Assembly (NCBI RefSeq): GCF_964340395.1
Contig: NC_135552.1
Span: 813,001-877,000 of the forward strand
Origin: Glandiceps talaboti
Lineage: Eukaryota > Hemichordata > Enteropneusta > Spengelidae
Direction: 5' to 3'
DNA: 64,000 nucleotides
Below, in pieces: positions 1 through 11,218 of this stretch; the stretch's first letter is position 1, and every line of letters starts with the position of its first letter. Under the pieces are notes generated by a model. That model saw only the letters and a list, made by a program, of their open reading frames with translations. It was not told where the DNA came from and made no database searches. The translations under genes were made by a program, and so were the position numbers.

Positions 1-841
1 TAATGTCATAAAAGCCAAATAATGTCAGAACATAATTGTAATGTCATAAAGGCCAAAAAATGTCAGAACGTAATTGTAACGTCATAAAGGCCAAATAATG
101 TCAGAACATAATTGTAACGTCATAAAGGCCAAATAATGTCAGAACATAATTGTAACGTCATAAAGGCCAAATAATGTCAGAACATAATTGTAACGTCATA
201 AAGGCCAAATAATGTCAGAACATAATTGTAATGTCATAAAGGCCAAATAATGTCAGAACATAATTCTAATGTCATAAAGGCCAAATAATGTCAGAACATA
301 ATTGTAATGTCATAAAAGCCAAATAATGTCAGAACATAATTCTAATGTCATAAAGGCCAAATAATGTCAGAACATAATTGTAACGTCATAAAGGCCAAAT
401 AATGTCAGAACATAATTGTAATGTCATAAAAGCCAAATAATGTCAGAACATAATTCTAATGTCATAAAGGCCAAATAATGTCAGAACATAATTGTAATGT
501 CATAAAGGCCAAATAATGTCAGAACATAATTCTAATGTCATAAAAGCCAAATAATGTCAGAACATAATTCTAATGTCATAAAGGCCAAATAATGTCAGAA
601 CATAATTCTAATGTCATAAAAGCCAAATAATGTCAGAACATAATTCTAATGTCATAAAGGCCAAATAATGTCAGAACATAATTCTAATGTCATAAAAGCC
701 AAATAATGTCAGAACATAATTGTAATGTCATAAAGGCCAAATAATGTCAGCACATAATTCTAATGTCATAAAGGCCAAATAATGTCAGAACATAATTGTA
801 ATGTCATAAAGGCCAAATAATGTCAGCACATAATTCTAACT
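1..841. repeat. 38-bp minisatellite, about 22 copies
   Basis: Head-to-tail units of 38 bp containing gtcataaaggccaaataa. Each unit is itself two diverged 19-bp halves, both starting taatgtca. Variants (aagcc/aggcc, attct/attgt, aacgt/aatgt) are interspersed. The array runs off the left edge, so its full length is unknown. No credible coding frame. Confidence 0.95.
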
Positions 842-3270
842 TCATAGAACTTAGAAGGTATACATCAACACATTAACATTATAATACTAGTCTGAGAATA
901 GTTTTATCAACGTTTTCTGCAGGTATATGTTGACATAAGTGAAAAACTTATAAACTCAGCTTGTGTCATTTAATGTTTACAAGTCTTGGTAAAAGACACA
1001 GTTCCCCCCCCCCCCCATACATTATTTCTATGTCACTGAATGAAGACAAAATTTAAAACAAATTGGTGCAACAAATAAATACAACAAAGTGTCTGTGATA
1101 TGCGGGAAATGGCTGGATGTTGATAATCAATATCAGTCAAGGTCAAAGATTAAAATCTTCAAAGAAAGTTTTAAATCTGATGATATAGGAGTAGTCTCTT
1201 GAATGAAGTCTCTATATATTAACGTTTTTTAGTTATGTGGTAAATCATGATTCTTCACTACAAATATGGCTGTCACTCAGTAAAGTGATATGATAACCAA
1301 AAGGTCATGTCTACATTATTCATGTTGTTTTATGTTTAGACACGATATAAAAGAAATTGGTCACACATAAATGCCACAAAGTAACCACAAAGTGTCTCCA
1401 ATATGCAAAGAAATGGCTTTATTTTGATAGTCTACATGTATTTTGAAGGTTAGGTCCAAAGTCACTGTCTTCCAAGAAAGCTTGCACATGATTGAAAGGG
1501 GTTAGGCACTTGATTGGATCAAGTTATGTGTTATGTATATTAAATATTGATTTTTAACTACAAATATGGCAGCCATTCGGTTAAATTTGCATATCTCAAA
1601 AAAACAAACTGACATGCATATGTCCCATATGATATGTCACCTTTGTGCCAGGGTTGAAAGAAATCACATATTGTATGTCTGAGAAATTATGTGTTATTGG
1701 CAGCTGGAGACATTCCTGCATGGCCGGATGGAGCCCATTGTAATAGATCTTCCATTTGAGACTAAAAATGCCGACAACTTTGCAAACACTTTAATTCTGA
1801 ATTAATGAAGTGGCCAAGGAAGTATATTTTATAATCATACTTTATCAGGTATCAAGGCACTAAGTCTACACTCAATGTGGTTGCCTTGTTTAAAGAAATA
1901 GTCACAATAGACACTGATGCACCATGGACTTGATAGCTGACAAATTCCTACTAAGTGATTCATTCCATGAAAACATACATCTGTATTGAAAACATCTATT
2001 TCAGATCAAAGCAATATAGCACCAAAGTCTTGATTACTCAGTTACATTGAAACAACTGAAAGACAGAGACTTGATAACAAGTTTGGTTAGAGAGTACAAC
2101 ATAATTCTAAATAACAAAATCTACAAATGACTCATCTAAATTATAGAGTTGGAATAATGATAATAATAATCAGTATAGCAAAAACAGATAGGAACACTCT
2201 TATAAAATACTTAGTATTCTTTAAAACTGTAGAGATTGCAACAACAAATAACAGATAACATAAACTACTTAATTTAACAGAAGCACCATGGATGGGGAAG
2301 CATGGTGCAGCAGTTGATAAATTCAACTACTTTGACCATTCATTTGAAACTAACTTCTCTATGTATTACTACTTACTCTCTGAACTACTAGACTATGTAA
2401 TCCTTTAATCTTCTTGGAAAGTTTTTAGTGAAAACAAAGGTCTTCCACTGCTGTCATAAGTAGGTGCTAATCAGTTTTTTCTGCAACACCTTAAAGGAGA
2501 ACACCACTGAATCTAAGAAATAGTGGCTTTGTTGTGAACTATGGATTTTCGACAGTTATTTCATGATTTCACATTAAGTGATCGGTTTCTTGGCAACAGA
2601 GCGAAAATTATGTGATGGGAAATCATGAAATGACTCGAGAGAGATCCCAAGTTTATGAAATACTTTATTTCCTGGAGTAGTTAACTATGACTCTGATTTC
2701 TGTTTCATTCTTATCTCTTCTACATCGGTAGACACATCGTTTACAGTTCCTATATTAAAAATTTGACAAAAATTCACTGATTACTAGTAGCACTACCAAC
2801 TCGCTCATTTGACTAGTAGCACTACCAACTCACTCATTTGACATAACAGAGGCAAATGGTTTCTAAATTGTCAGTTTTAATTTACCATGCACTATGACAC
2901 AGCAAAAAGTAAAGACTTAACTCTCTCACTTTGCAATTCTATTATTTTGCAGTAAAACAGTCAACATGAACACAAGTAGTGTAAGTATTGCATTGCGTGT
3001 GAGAGCAGTACACACTTTCCTCCGCATTGCGTGTGAGGGCAGTACACACTTTCCACCACTGACCAATACATATGATACCACTTGAAAATATTACTCTAGG
3101 TATTCAATACATTTCTGAGGCCAAGGTTGGGTCACAAATATCTAATTCCTGTTGTGTACACTGCTGCAGCTTAGATATATGTCTATCTACATACTAGAAC
3201 TGACTTCAAGACTGTAAATGGTCATACAAATTACAGGGCTAACAGCATTAGCACCATGAAAATCTTACCA
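842..3270. other. Intergenic DNA with dispersed family C fragments
   Basis: No gene is supported. Positions 1060-1670 hold two head-to-tail fragments of a dispersed family (family C) marked by ctacaaatatggctg, ggtcaaggtcaaag-like text and ggtcacacataaatgc. Similar text recurs at 23480-23840, 31700-32040, 35515-35840 and 46090-47060. A weak inverted repeat around tcatgatttc lies at about 2555-2635. The 61-residue frame at 2141-2326 has no recognisable features. Confidence 0.5.
2989..3057. repeat. Two-copy direct repeat of about 34 bp
   Basis: Two adjacent near-identical copies starting gcattgcgtgtgag and ending acacactttcc. Too short for any functional inference. Confidence 0.8.
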
Positions 3271-3508
3271 CTTAATCCATGGCGGTCTAAAATCTTACTC
3301 TAAACCATGGCGGTCTAAAATCTTATCATAAACCATAGCGGTCTAAAATCTTATTATAAACCATGGCAGTCTAAAATCTTATTATAAACCATAATAGTCT
3401 AAATCTTACTATAAACCATGGAGATCTAAATCTTACTATAAACCATAATAGTCTGAATTTATTATAAACCATAGCAGTCTAAATCTTATTATAAACCATA
3501 ACAGTCTA
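3270..3508. repeat. Minisatellite of about 28 bp, 8-9 degenerate copies
   Basis: Units alternate ataaaccatggcggtc with taaaatcttacta. The array runs directly into the first copies of the 30-bp repeat at 3510. Confidence 0.85.
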
Positions 3509-3509
3509 A

Positions 3510-3620
3510 ATTCAATATTGAACTCAACTTTACAGCTAGATTCAATATTGAACTCAACTTTACAGCTAGATTCAATATTGAACTCAACTTTACAGCTAGA
3601 TTCAATATTGAACTCAACTT
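3510..3620. repeat. Outlying copies of the 30-bp minisatellite
   Basis: About 3.7 copies of the unit that fills 4464-7920 (ttcaatattgaactcaac type), separated from the main array by about 840 bp of different sequence. All are of the gaactc subtype, which is the minority form in the main array. Confidence 0.9.
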
Positions 3621-4388
3621 ATGCCCTTTATCTGTCATAATGTTGACACATTGTTTGACATGTACGGGATTAGCAGTCCTCTACCGGAGCTAATATTAAA
3701 GTTTGTGTAGCGGGTTATAACCACCTCCTTGTCTGAGTTGCCGCTGAAGTCTTATCAGTACATGAGTATGGATAGTGTAAGACAAAGGGGGACTTAGAAG
3801 GTGTGAATTGGGTTGACCTTTGTAGTTCAAGTAAAACCAGTTCGGCAAAGTCAGAAACCATATGCCTGCACATGGAAGTATAGAAGGGGAGCCTCCATGG
3901 TCTCAAGAATGAAATGCAAGAGTACGACCCGGACCAAAATAATTTGCCAAAATTACGAGGAGAACTTAATTACGGAGAAAAATAGTTGTGGCGAGTAGTA
4001 TTAAAAATAAGTCATACTACTGTACCATGAATGGAGTAGTGACTGCACAGTAAGGGTTTAAGGATGAAGGGCACAACTGTTACCATTCAAAAGAAACGGT
4101 AAACATTTAAAAAACGAATTTTACACAGATCTTCAGATGAGCTACACTATAATATTAGACACGTCTCGTTGTTCAGTCATATCAGGGCTTGTGAATGTTG
4201 TATGGCTTATTTCTTCGCCATGAACACTGCATGCTGTGTGTGTCCTCACCCGAATGTGTACACTTTTATCTCAGTTATTATCATCACCTAGCGTGGCAAG
4301 GGGTGAGACAGTGTGTACTTTATCTTAATCTAGTTTAGCAAGGGTGAGATGGACTAATCCTGCCATCCTGTGAACTTGTCGGGCATAA
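3621..4388. other. Non-repetitive spacer
   Basis: No gene, repeat or RNA recognised. Two short frames of 61-63 residues at 3715-3998 overlap on opposite strands and show no family features. Confidence 0.4.
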
Positions 4389-4390
4389 GT

Positions 4391-4463
4391 ACAATAGACA
4401 CCGGTGGAAAGATAAACAACGCGGCTCGGCCTTGTTGTTTATCTTTCCACCGGTGTCTATTGT
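4391..4463. repeat. Perfect 30-bp palindrome capping the 30-bp array
   Basis: Arms 4391-4420 and 4434-4463 are exact reverse complements (the left arm starts acaatagacaccggtgg), with a 13-nt loop. The right arm ends at the first unit of the 30-bp array. The sequence could extrude as a cruciform, or it could be a remnant of an inverted insertion or duplication event. Confidence 0.95.
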
Positions 4464-7400
4464 ATACTTTACAGCTAGATTCAATATTGATGTCAACTTT
4501 ACAGCTAGATTCAATATTGATGTCAACTTTACAGCTAGATTCAATATTGATGTCAACTTTACAGCTAGATTCAATATTGATGTCAACTTTACAGCTAGAT
4601 TCAATATTGATGTCAACTTTACAGCTAGATTCAATATTGATGTCAACTTTACAGCTCGATTCAATATTGATGTCAACTTTACAGCTAGATTCAATATTGA
4701 TGTCAACTTTACAGCTAGATTCAATATTGAACTCAACTTTACGGCTAGATTCAATATTGATGTCAACTTTACGGCTAGATTCAATATTGATGTCAAATTT
4801 ACGGCTAGATTCAATATTGATGTCAACTTTACGGCTTGATTCAATATTGATGTCAACTTTACAGCTCGATTCAATATTGAACTCAACTTTACAGCTAGAT
4901 TCAATATTGATGTCAACTTTACAGCTAGATTCAATATTGATGTCAAATTTACAGCTAGATTCAATATTGATGTCAACTTTACAGCTAGATTCAATATTGA
5001 TGTCAACTTTACAGCTAGATTCAATATTGATGTCAATTTTACAGCTAGATTCAATACTGATGTCAACTTTACAGCTAGATTCAATATTGATGTCAACTTT
5101 ACAGCTAGATTCAATATTGAACTCAACTTTACAGCTAGATTCAATATTGAACTCAACTTTACGGCTCGATTCAATATTGATGTCAACTTTACAGCTCGAT
5201 TCAATATTGATGTCAACTTTACAGCTAGATTCAATATTGATGTCAACTTTACAGCTAGATTCAATACTGATGTCAACTTTACAGCTAGATTCAATATTGA
5301 TGTCAACTTTACAGCTAGTTTCAATATTGAACTCAACTTTACAGCTAGATTCAATATTGATGTCAACTTTACAGCTAGATTCAATATTGATGTCAACTTT
5401 ACGGCTACATTCAATATTGATGTCAACTTTACAGCTAGATTCAATATTGATGTCAACTTTACAGCTAGATTCAATATTGATGTCAACTTTACAGCTAGAT
5501 TCAATATTGATGTCAACTTTACAGCTAGATTCAATATTGATGTCAACTTTACAGCTAGATTCAATATTGATGTCAACTTTACGGCTAGATTCAATATTGA
5601 ACTCAACTTTACAGCTAGATTCAATATTGATGTCAACTTTACGGCTAGATTCAATATTGAACTCAACTTTACGGCTAGATTAAATATTGAACTCAACTTT
5701 ACAGCTAGATTCAATATTGATGTCAACTTTACAGCTAGATTCAATATTGATGTCAACTTTACAGCTAGACACAATATTGATGTCAACTTTACAGCTCGAT
5801 TCAATATTGATGTCAACTTTACAGCTAGATTCAATATTGATGTCAACTTTACAGCTAGATTCAATATTGATGTCAACTTTACAGCTAGATTCAATATTGA
5901 ACTCAACTTTACAGCTAGATTCAATATTGATGTCAACTTTACAGCTCGATTCAATATTGATGTCAACTTTACAGCTAGATTCAATATTGATGTCAACTTT
6001 ACAGCTAGATTCAATATTGATGTCAACTTTACAGCTAGATTCAATATTGATGTCAACTTTACAGCTAGATTCAATATTGATGTCAACTTTCCAGCTAGAT
6101 TCAATATTGATGTCAACTTTACAGCTAGTTTCAATATTGAACTCAACTTTACAGCTAGATTCAATATTGATGTCAACTTTACAGCTAGATTCAATACTGA
6201 TGTCAACTTTACAGCTAGATTCAATATTGATGTCAAGTTTACAGCTCGATTCAATATTGATGTCAACTTTACAGTTAGATTCAATATTGATGTCAACTTT
6301 ACAGCTAGATTCAATATTGATGTCAACTTTACAGCTAGATTCAATATTGATGTCAACTTTACGGCTAGATTCAATATTGAACTCAACTTTACAGCTAGAT
6401 TCAATATTGAACTCAACTTTACGGCTTGATTCAATATTGATGTCAACTTTACAGCTAGATTCAATATTGATGTCAACTTTACAGCTCGATTCAATATTGA
6501 TGTCAACTTTACAGCTAGATTCAATATTGAACTCAACTTTACAGCTAGATTCAATATTGAACTCAACTTTACGGCTTGATTCAATATTGATGTCAACTTT
6601 ACAGCTAGATTCAATATTGATGTCAACTTTACAGCTAGATTCAATATTGATGTCAACTTTACAGCTAGATTCAATATTGATGTCAACTTCACAGCTAGAT
6701 TCAATATTGATGTCAACTTTACAGCTAGATTCAATATTGATGTCAACTTTACGGCTAGATTCAATATTGAACTCAACTTTACAGCTTGATTCAATATTGA
6801 ACTCAACTTTACGGCTTGATTCAATATTGATGTCAACTTTACGGCTAGATTCAATATTGATGTCAACTTTACAGTTCGATTCAATATTGATGTCAACTTT
6901 ACAGCTAGATTCAATATTGAACTCAACTTTACAGCTAGATTCAATATTGAACTCAACTTTACGGCTTGATTCAATATTGATGTCAACTTTACAGCTAGAT
7001 TCAATATTGATGTCAACTTTACAGCTAGATTCAATATTGATGTCAACTTTACAGCTAGATTCAATATTGATGTCAACTTTACAGCTAGATTCAATATTGA
7101 TGTCAACTTTACAGCTAGATTCAATATTGATGTCAACTTTACAGCTAGATTCAATATTGATGTCAAATTTACAGCTAGATTCAATATTGATGTCAACTTT
7201 ACAGCTAGATTCAATATTGATGTCAACTTTACAGCTAGATTCAATATTGATGTCAACTTTACAGCTTGATTCAATATTGATGTCAACTTTACAGCTAGAT
7301 TCAATATTGATGTCAACTTTACAGCTCGATTCAATATTGATGTCAACTTTACGGCTACATTCAATATTGATGTCAACTTTACAGCTCAATTCAATATTGA

Positions 7401-7920
7401 ACTCAACTTTACGGCTTGATTCAATATTGATGTCAACTTTACAGCTAGATTCAATATTGATGTCAACTTTACGGCTAGATTCAATATTGATGTCAACTTT
7501 ACAGCTAGATTCAATATTGATGTCAACTTTACAGCTAGATTCAATATTGAACTCAACTTTACGGCTTGATTCAATATTGATGTCAACTTTACAGCTAGAT
7601 TCAATATTGATGTCAACTTTACAGCTCGATTCAATATTGATGTCAACTTTACAGCTCGATTCAATATTGATGTCAACTTTACGGCTACATTCAATATTGA
7701 TGTCAACTTTACAGCTCAATTCAATATTGATGTCAACTTTACGGCTATATTCAATATTGAACTCAACTTTACAGCTCGATTCAATATTGATGTCATCTTT
7801 ACGGCTAGATTCAATATTGAACTCAACTTTACAGCTCAATTCAATATTGATGTCAACTTTACGGCTACATTCAATATTGAACTCAACTTTACAGCTAGAT
7901 TCAATATTGAACTCAACTTT
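4464..7920. repeat. 30-bp minisatellite, about 115 copies
   Basis: Unit of 30 bp, core gctagattcaatattgatg. Main variants are gaactcaac versus gatgtcaac, agctcgat, agcttgat and ggctagat. Because 30 is divisible by three and the common unit lacks stops in several frames, long open frames arise on both strands (for example 4335-7376 minus, 5680-7938 minus and 5687-7927 plus). They are pure decapeptide repeats such as TSILNLAVKL and are treated as by-products of the satellite. Confidence 0.97.
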
Positions 7921-9486
7921 ACACTGACTGCTGACCACATGGCATACAGCACTGTCTCAACACACAATCAGACACTGACTGCTGACCACATGGCATACAG
8001 CACTGTCTTAACACACAATCAGTCACTGACTGCTGACCACATGGCATACAGCACTATCTCAACACACAATCAGACACTGACTGCTGACCACATGGCATAC
8101 AGCACTATGTCAACACACAATCAGACACTGACTGCTGACCCTATGGCATACAGCACTATCTCAACACACAATCAGACACTGACTGCTGACCACATGGCAT
8201 ACAGCACTGTCTTAACACACAATCAGCCACTGACTGCTGACCACATGGCATATAGCACTGTCTCAGCACACAATCAGACACTGACTGCTGACCACATGGC
8301 ATACAGCACTGTCTCAACACACAATCAGACACTGACTGCTGACCACATGGCATACAGCACTATCTCAACACACAATCAGACACTGACTGCTGACCACATG
8401 GCATACAGCACTGTCTTAACACACAATCAGCCACTGACTGCTGACCACATGGCATACAGCACTATCTCAACACACAATCAGACACTGACTGCTGACCACA
8501 TGGCATACAGCACTATCTCAACACACAATCAGACACTGACTGCTGACCCTGTGGCATATAGCACTGTCTCAGCACACAATCAGACACTGACTGCTGACCA
8601 CATGGCATATAGCACTGTCTCAACACACAATCAGACACTGACTGCTGACCACATGGCATACAGCACTATCTCAGCACACAATCAGACACTGACTGCTGAC
8701 CACATGGCATACAGCACTGTCTTAACACACAATCAGCCACTGACTGCTGACCATATAGCACTGTCTCAGCACACAATCAGACACTGACTGCTGACCACAT
8801 GGCATATAGCACTTAGTCTATCTCATCACACAATCAGACACTGACTGCTGACCACATGGCATACAGCACTGTCTCATCACACAATCAGACACTGACTGCT
8901 GACCACATGGCATACAGCACTGTCTCAACACACAATCAAACACTGACTGCTGACCACATGGCATACAGCACTGTCTGCAGCACACAATCAGACACTGACT
9001 GCTGACCACATGGCATACAGCACTGTCTCAACACACAATCAGACACTGACTGCTGACCACATGGCATACAGCACTATGTCAACACACAATCAGACACTGA
9101 CTGCTGACCACATGGCATACAGCACTGTCTGCAGCACACAATCAGACACTGACTGCTGACCACATGGCATACAGCACTGTCTGCAGCACACAATCAGACA
9201 CTGACTGCTGACCACATGGCATACAGCACTGTCTCAACACACAATCAGACACTGACTGCTGACCACATGGCATACAGCACTATGTCAACACACAATCAGA
9301 CACTGACTGCTGACCACATGGCATACAGCACTGTCTCAACACACAATCAGACACTGACCCTATGGCATACAGCACTGTCTCAACACACAATCAGACACTG
9401 ACCACATGGCATACAGCACTGTCTCAACACACAATCAGACACTGACCCTATGGCATACAGCACTGTCTCAACACACAATCAGACAA
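7921..9486. repeat. 51-bp minisatellite, about 30 copies
   Basis: Unit of 51 bp (17 codons), core ccacatggcatacagcac. It abuts the 30-bp array with no spacer. The unit has no stop in one plus frame, giving a 282-residue open frame (7939-8787) of 17-residue repeats. Single-base indels and shortened units after about 8790 break it. There is no sign of a gene context. Confidence 0.96.
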
Positions 9487-11074
9487 TGACATGATTTTAA
9501 TCTACAGAAATCAATACATTTAATTTGCAACTTTTCACTGGATATTTAATTTTGTTGATATAAGTATCTGTGTACATTTGATATCCTATGTTGCCACTTC
9601 TCCAATTTTGATACGATGAGAAAAAAGAGATGGTGCATTTCTCTTCTAACTTTGGCAGTATAGGTCCGATGCCTTGCTGTGACAAATTGGTGGTCAATAT
9701 ATGATATTGTAGATGCAGTTCGCTGCTACCATGTCATGTTATGTTGTAAATGTTTGCAAAGCTGCACTTGGAAGATTGGAAAAAATCACAACATACTGGA
9801 TCAAAATTCTACTGAGAAACTTGTTCATGCCAATATGTCCTTTGCAAATTTGTTGTGAAAAGTATTCTCAGATAAATTTTCACAAAACCTGTCCCCTCTA
9901 TGATGTCATAAACCACTCACATGAGAACAACTGGCAGTATTACACTAAGTTCTGTAGTACCTGTTTTGACTCTTTTTCACTTTCTTATCATGCACTTAAC
10001 TATAGTTAGAATAGATAGCCTTACATTTAGTGGTTAGGGGACATATAAAGGGCAATTTTCATGTTTGTTGCATGGAGTATTTAGAATTGTCTTTAAAACA
10101 TAACTATAATAATGTGTCTGGTTATGGAAAATGGGATAGTTCAAGGCAACCCATTGTATTTTATGTAATTTCCATTTCAATATGTTAACATCTATAAACA
10201 CTGGTTATTTTGTAAAGCAATTACTGTTTCTATTGAATTTTGGATAATTTTGTTACATGTAATGATGAATTCCTGAAGTTGCACATCCTAAAGTATACTG
10301 AATCATCTATAGGTCAATTTATATATACAGATATACACATTGCATAGTGGCATAAACATGCATGATACAACAAGACAAGTTTTGGTACACACCAAGTATT
10401 ATTTTTCATAAAAGCCATTGCTACACACACAGATTTATATATGCTGTTCAATAGACTTCAGGATGTATAATCAAATCATGAAAATATGTTCAAGTCCTGT
10501 AACAATAATGTCCCCACAGCAACTCAAGTTACAGCTATTGCAGCTTTACTTTATTTAGAATATTTGTTCTCTTTCTTAGTGTAAATAGTGTAACTGTACA
10601 TTGTGATACTGATCTGAATAAACAGTTAAAGTTAGTCATTTATGTTTTCTTTAAACACTTATATTGGAAATAGTTAAAATGACACCCATCATAAAAATTT
10701 ATGTCACTTTATTTATGCCAAATTATGCCACAATTTTTTCATCATAACAGAGAAAGGAGGAGATTGAACATACTTATAAAACCTGAGATTGGTTTATGTT
10801 TGGGATCATTATTGTGACAAAGTCTTAAGATTCTGCACTACTGTTTTTATTCCAACATCTGTATAATAAATGGGTAGTGCTCACAATCTATGTGACTTGT
10901 GGTGGAAAGTGTACATCTGCACACTGGGATAAAATAAAAACTTGTTCCACTTGGACTTGATAAAACAAACAATAACCTTGTACACTACATTGAAAATCTA
11001 AGTTTGAAGGAATTGTTGATTTGGCAAAGTGACATGATCATAGCGCTCTTTCCATATGACGACACATCTTCTAT
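9487..11074 (-). other. Probable 3'UTR and downstream flank of the ORP gene
   Basis: This is the sequence immediately downstream, on the minus strand, of the ORP stop codon at 11075-11077. It is AT-rich with no repeats and no convincing ORF. Minus-strand AATAAA hexamers occur at 10713-10708 and 10555-10550. I cannot tell which, if either, is used. The 98-residue plus frame at 9713-10009 has no family features. Confidence 0.45.
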
Positions 11075-11218
11075 TCACGACAAAAATTCCTGACTTTCTG
11101 TTTTCTTCAAAATTTTACCATACTGCCATCCTTCTTCTTTCTTGTGGAATACTTTAGTTTGCCAGGCTGTTTTAGTCTCTGCTCTGTGCTTGCTTTCTGA
11201 CCGTTGTCTCTCTTCAAG
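11075..11218 (-). CDS. OSBPL10/11: ORP exon i: C-terminus and stop
   Basis: Exon of 144 bp: 47 codons and TGA at 11077-11075. It starts [15 protein letters not shown], continues [16 protein letters not shown], and ends with a short basic-polar tail ([14 protein letters not shown]). LEERQR completes the K-x3-E-x3-R motif begun in exon h. The tail departs from the usual W-x-Y-x-x-PLW ending of the family. The acceptor is gttaatag. Confidence 0.94.
   Translation of the reverse strand, partial: LEERQRSESKHRAETKTAWQTKVFHKKEEGWQYGKILKKTESQEFLS

Noticed and set aside
1-841. CRISPR array
   Set aside because: Units are adjacent without unique spacers, and the genome is eukaryotic. The same applies to every tandem array in the window.
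4335-7938. Open frames of 1013, 752 and 746 codons as genes
   Set aside because: They consist only of the 30-bp satellite on both strands, with no start context, domain or unique sequence. Length divisible by three explains them.
7939-8787. 282-codon repeat protein (MAYSTVSTHNQTLTADH units)
   Set aside because: By-product of a 51-bp satellite; later units lose the frame through indels and shortened copies.
9713-10009. 98-codon plus-strand ORF
   Set aside because: No domain features; it lies opposite the probable ORP 3'UTR.
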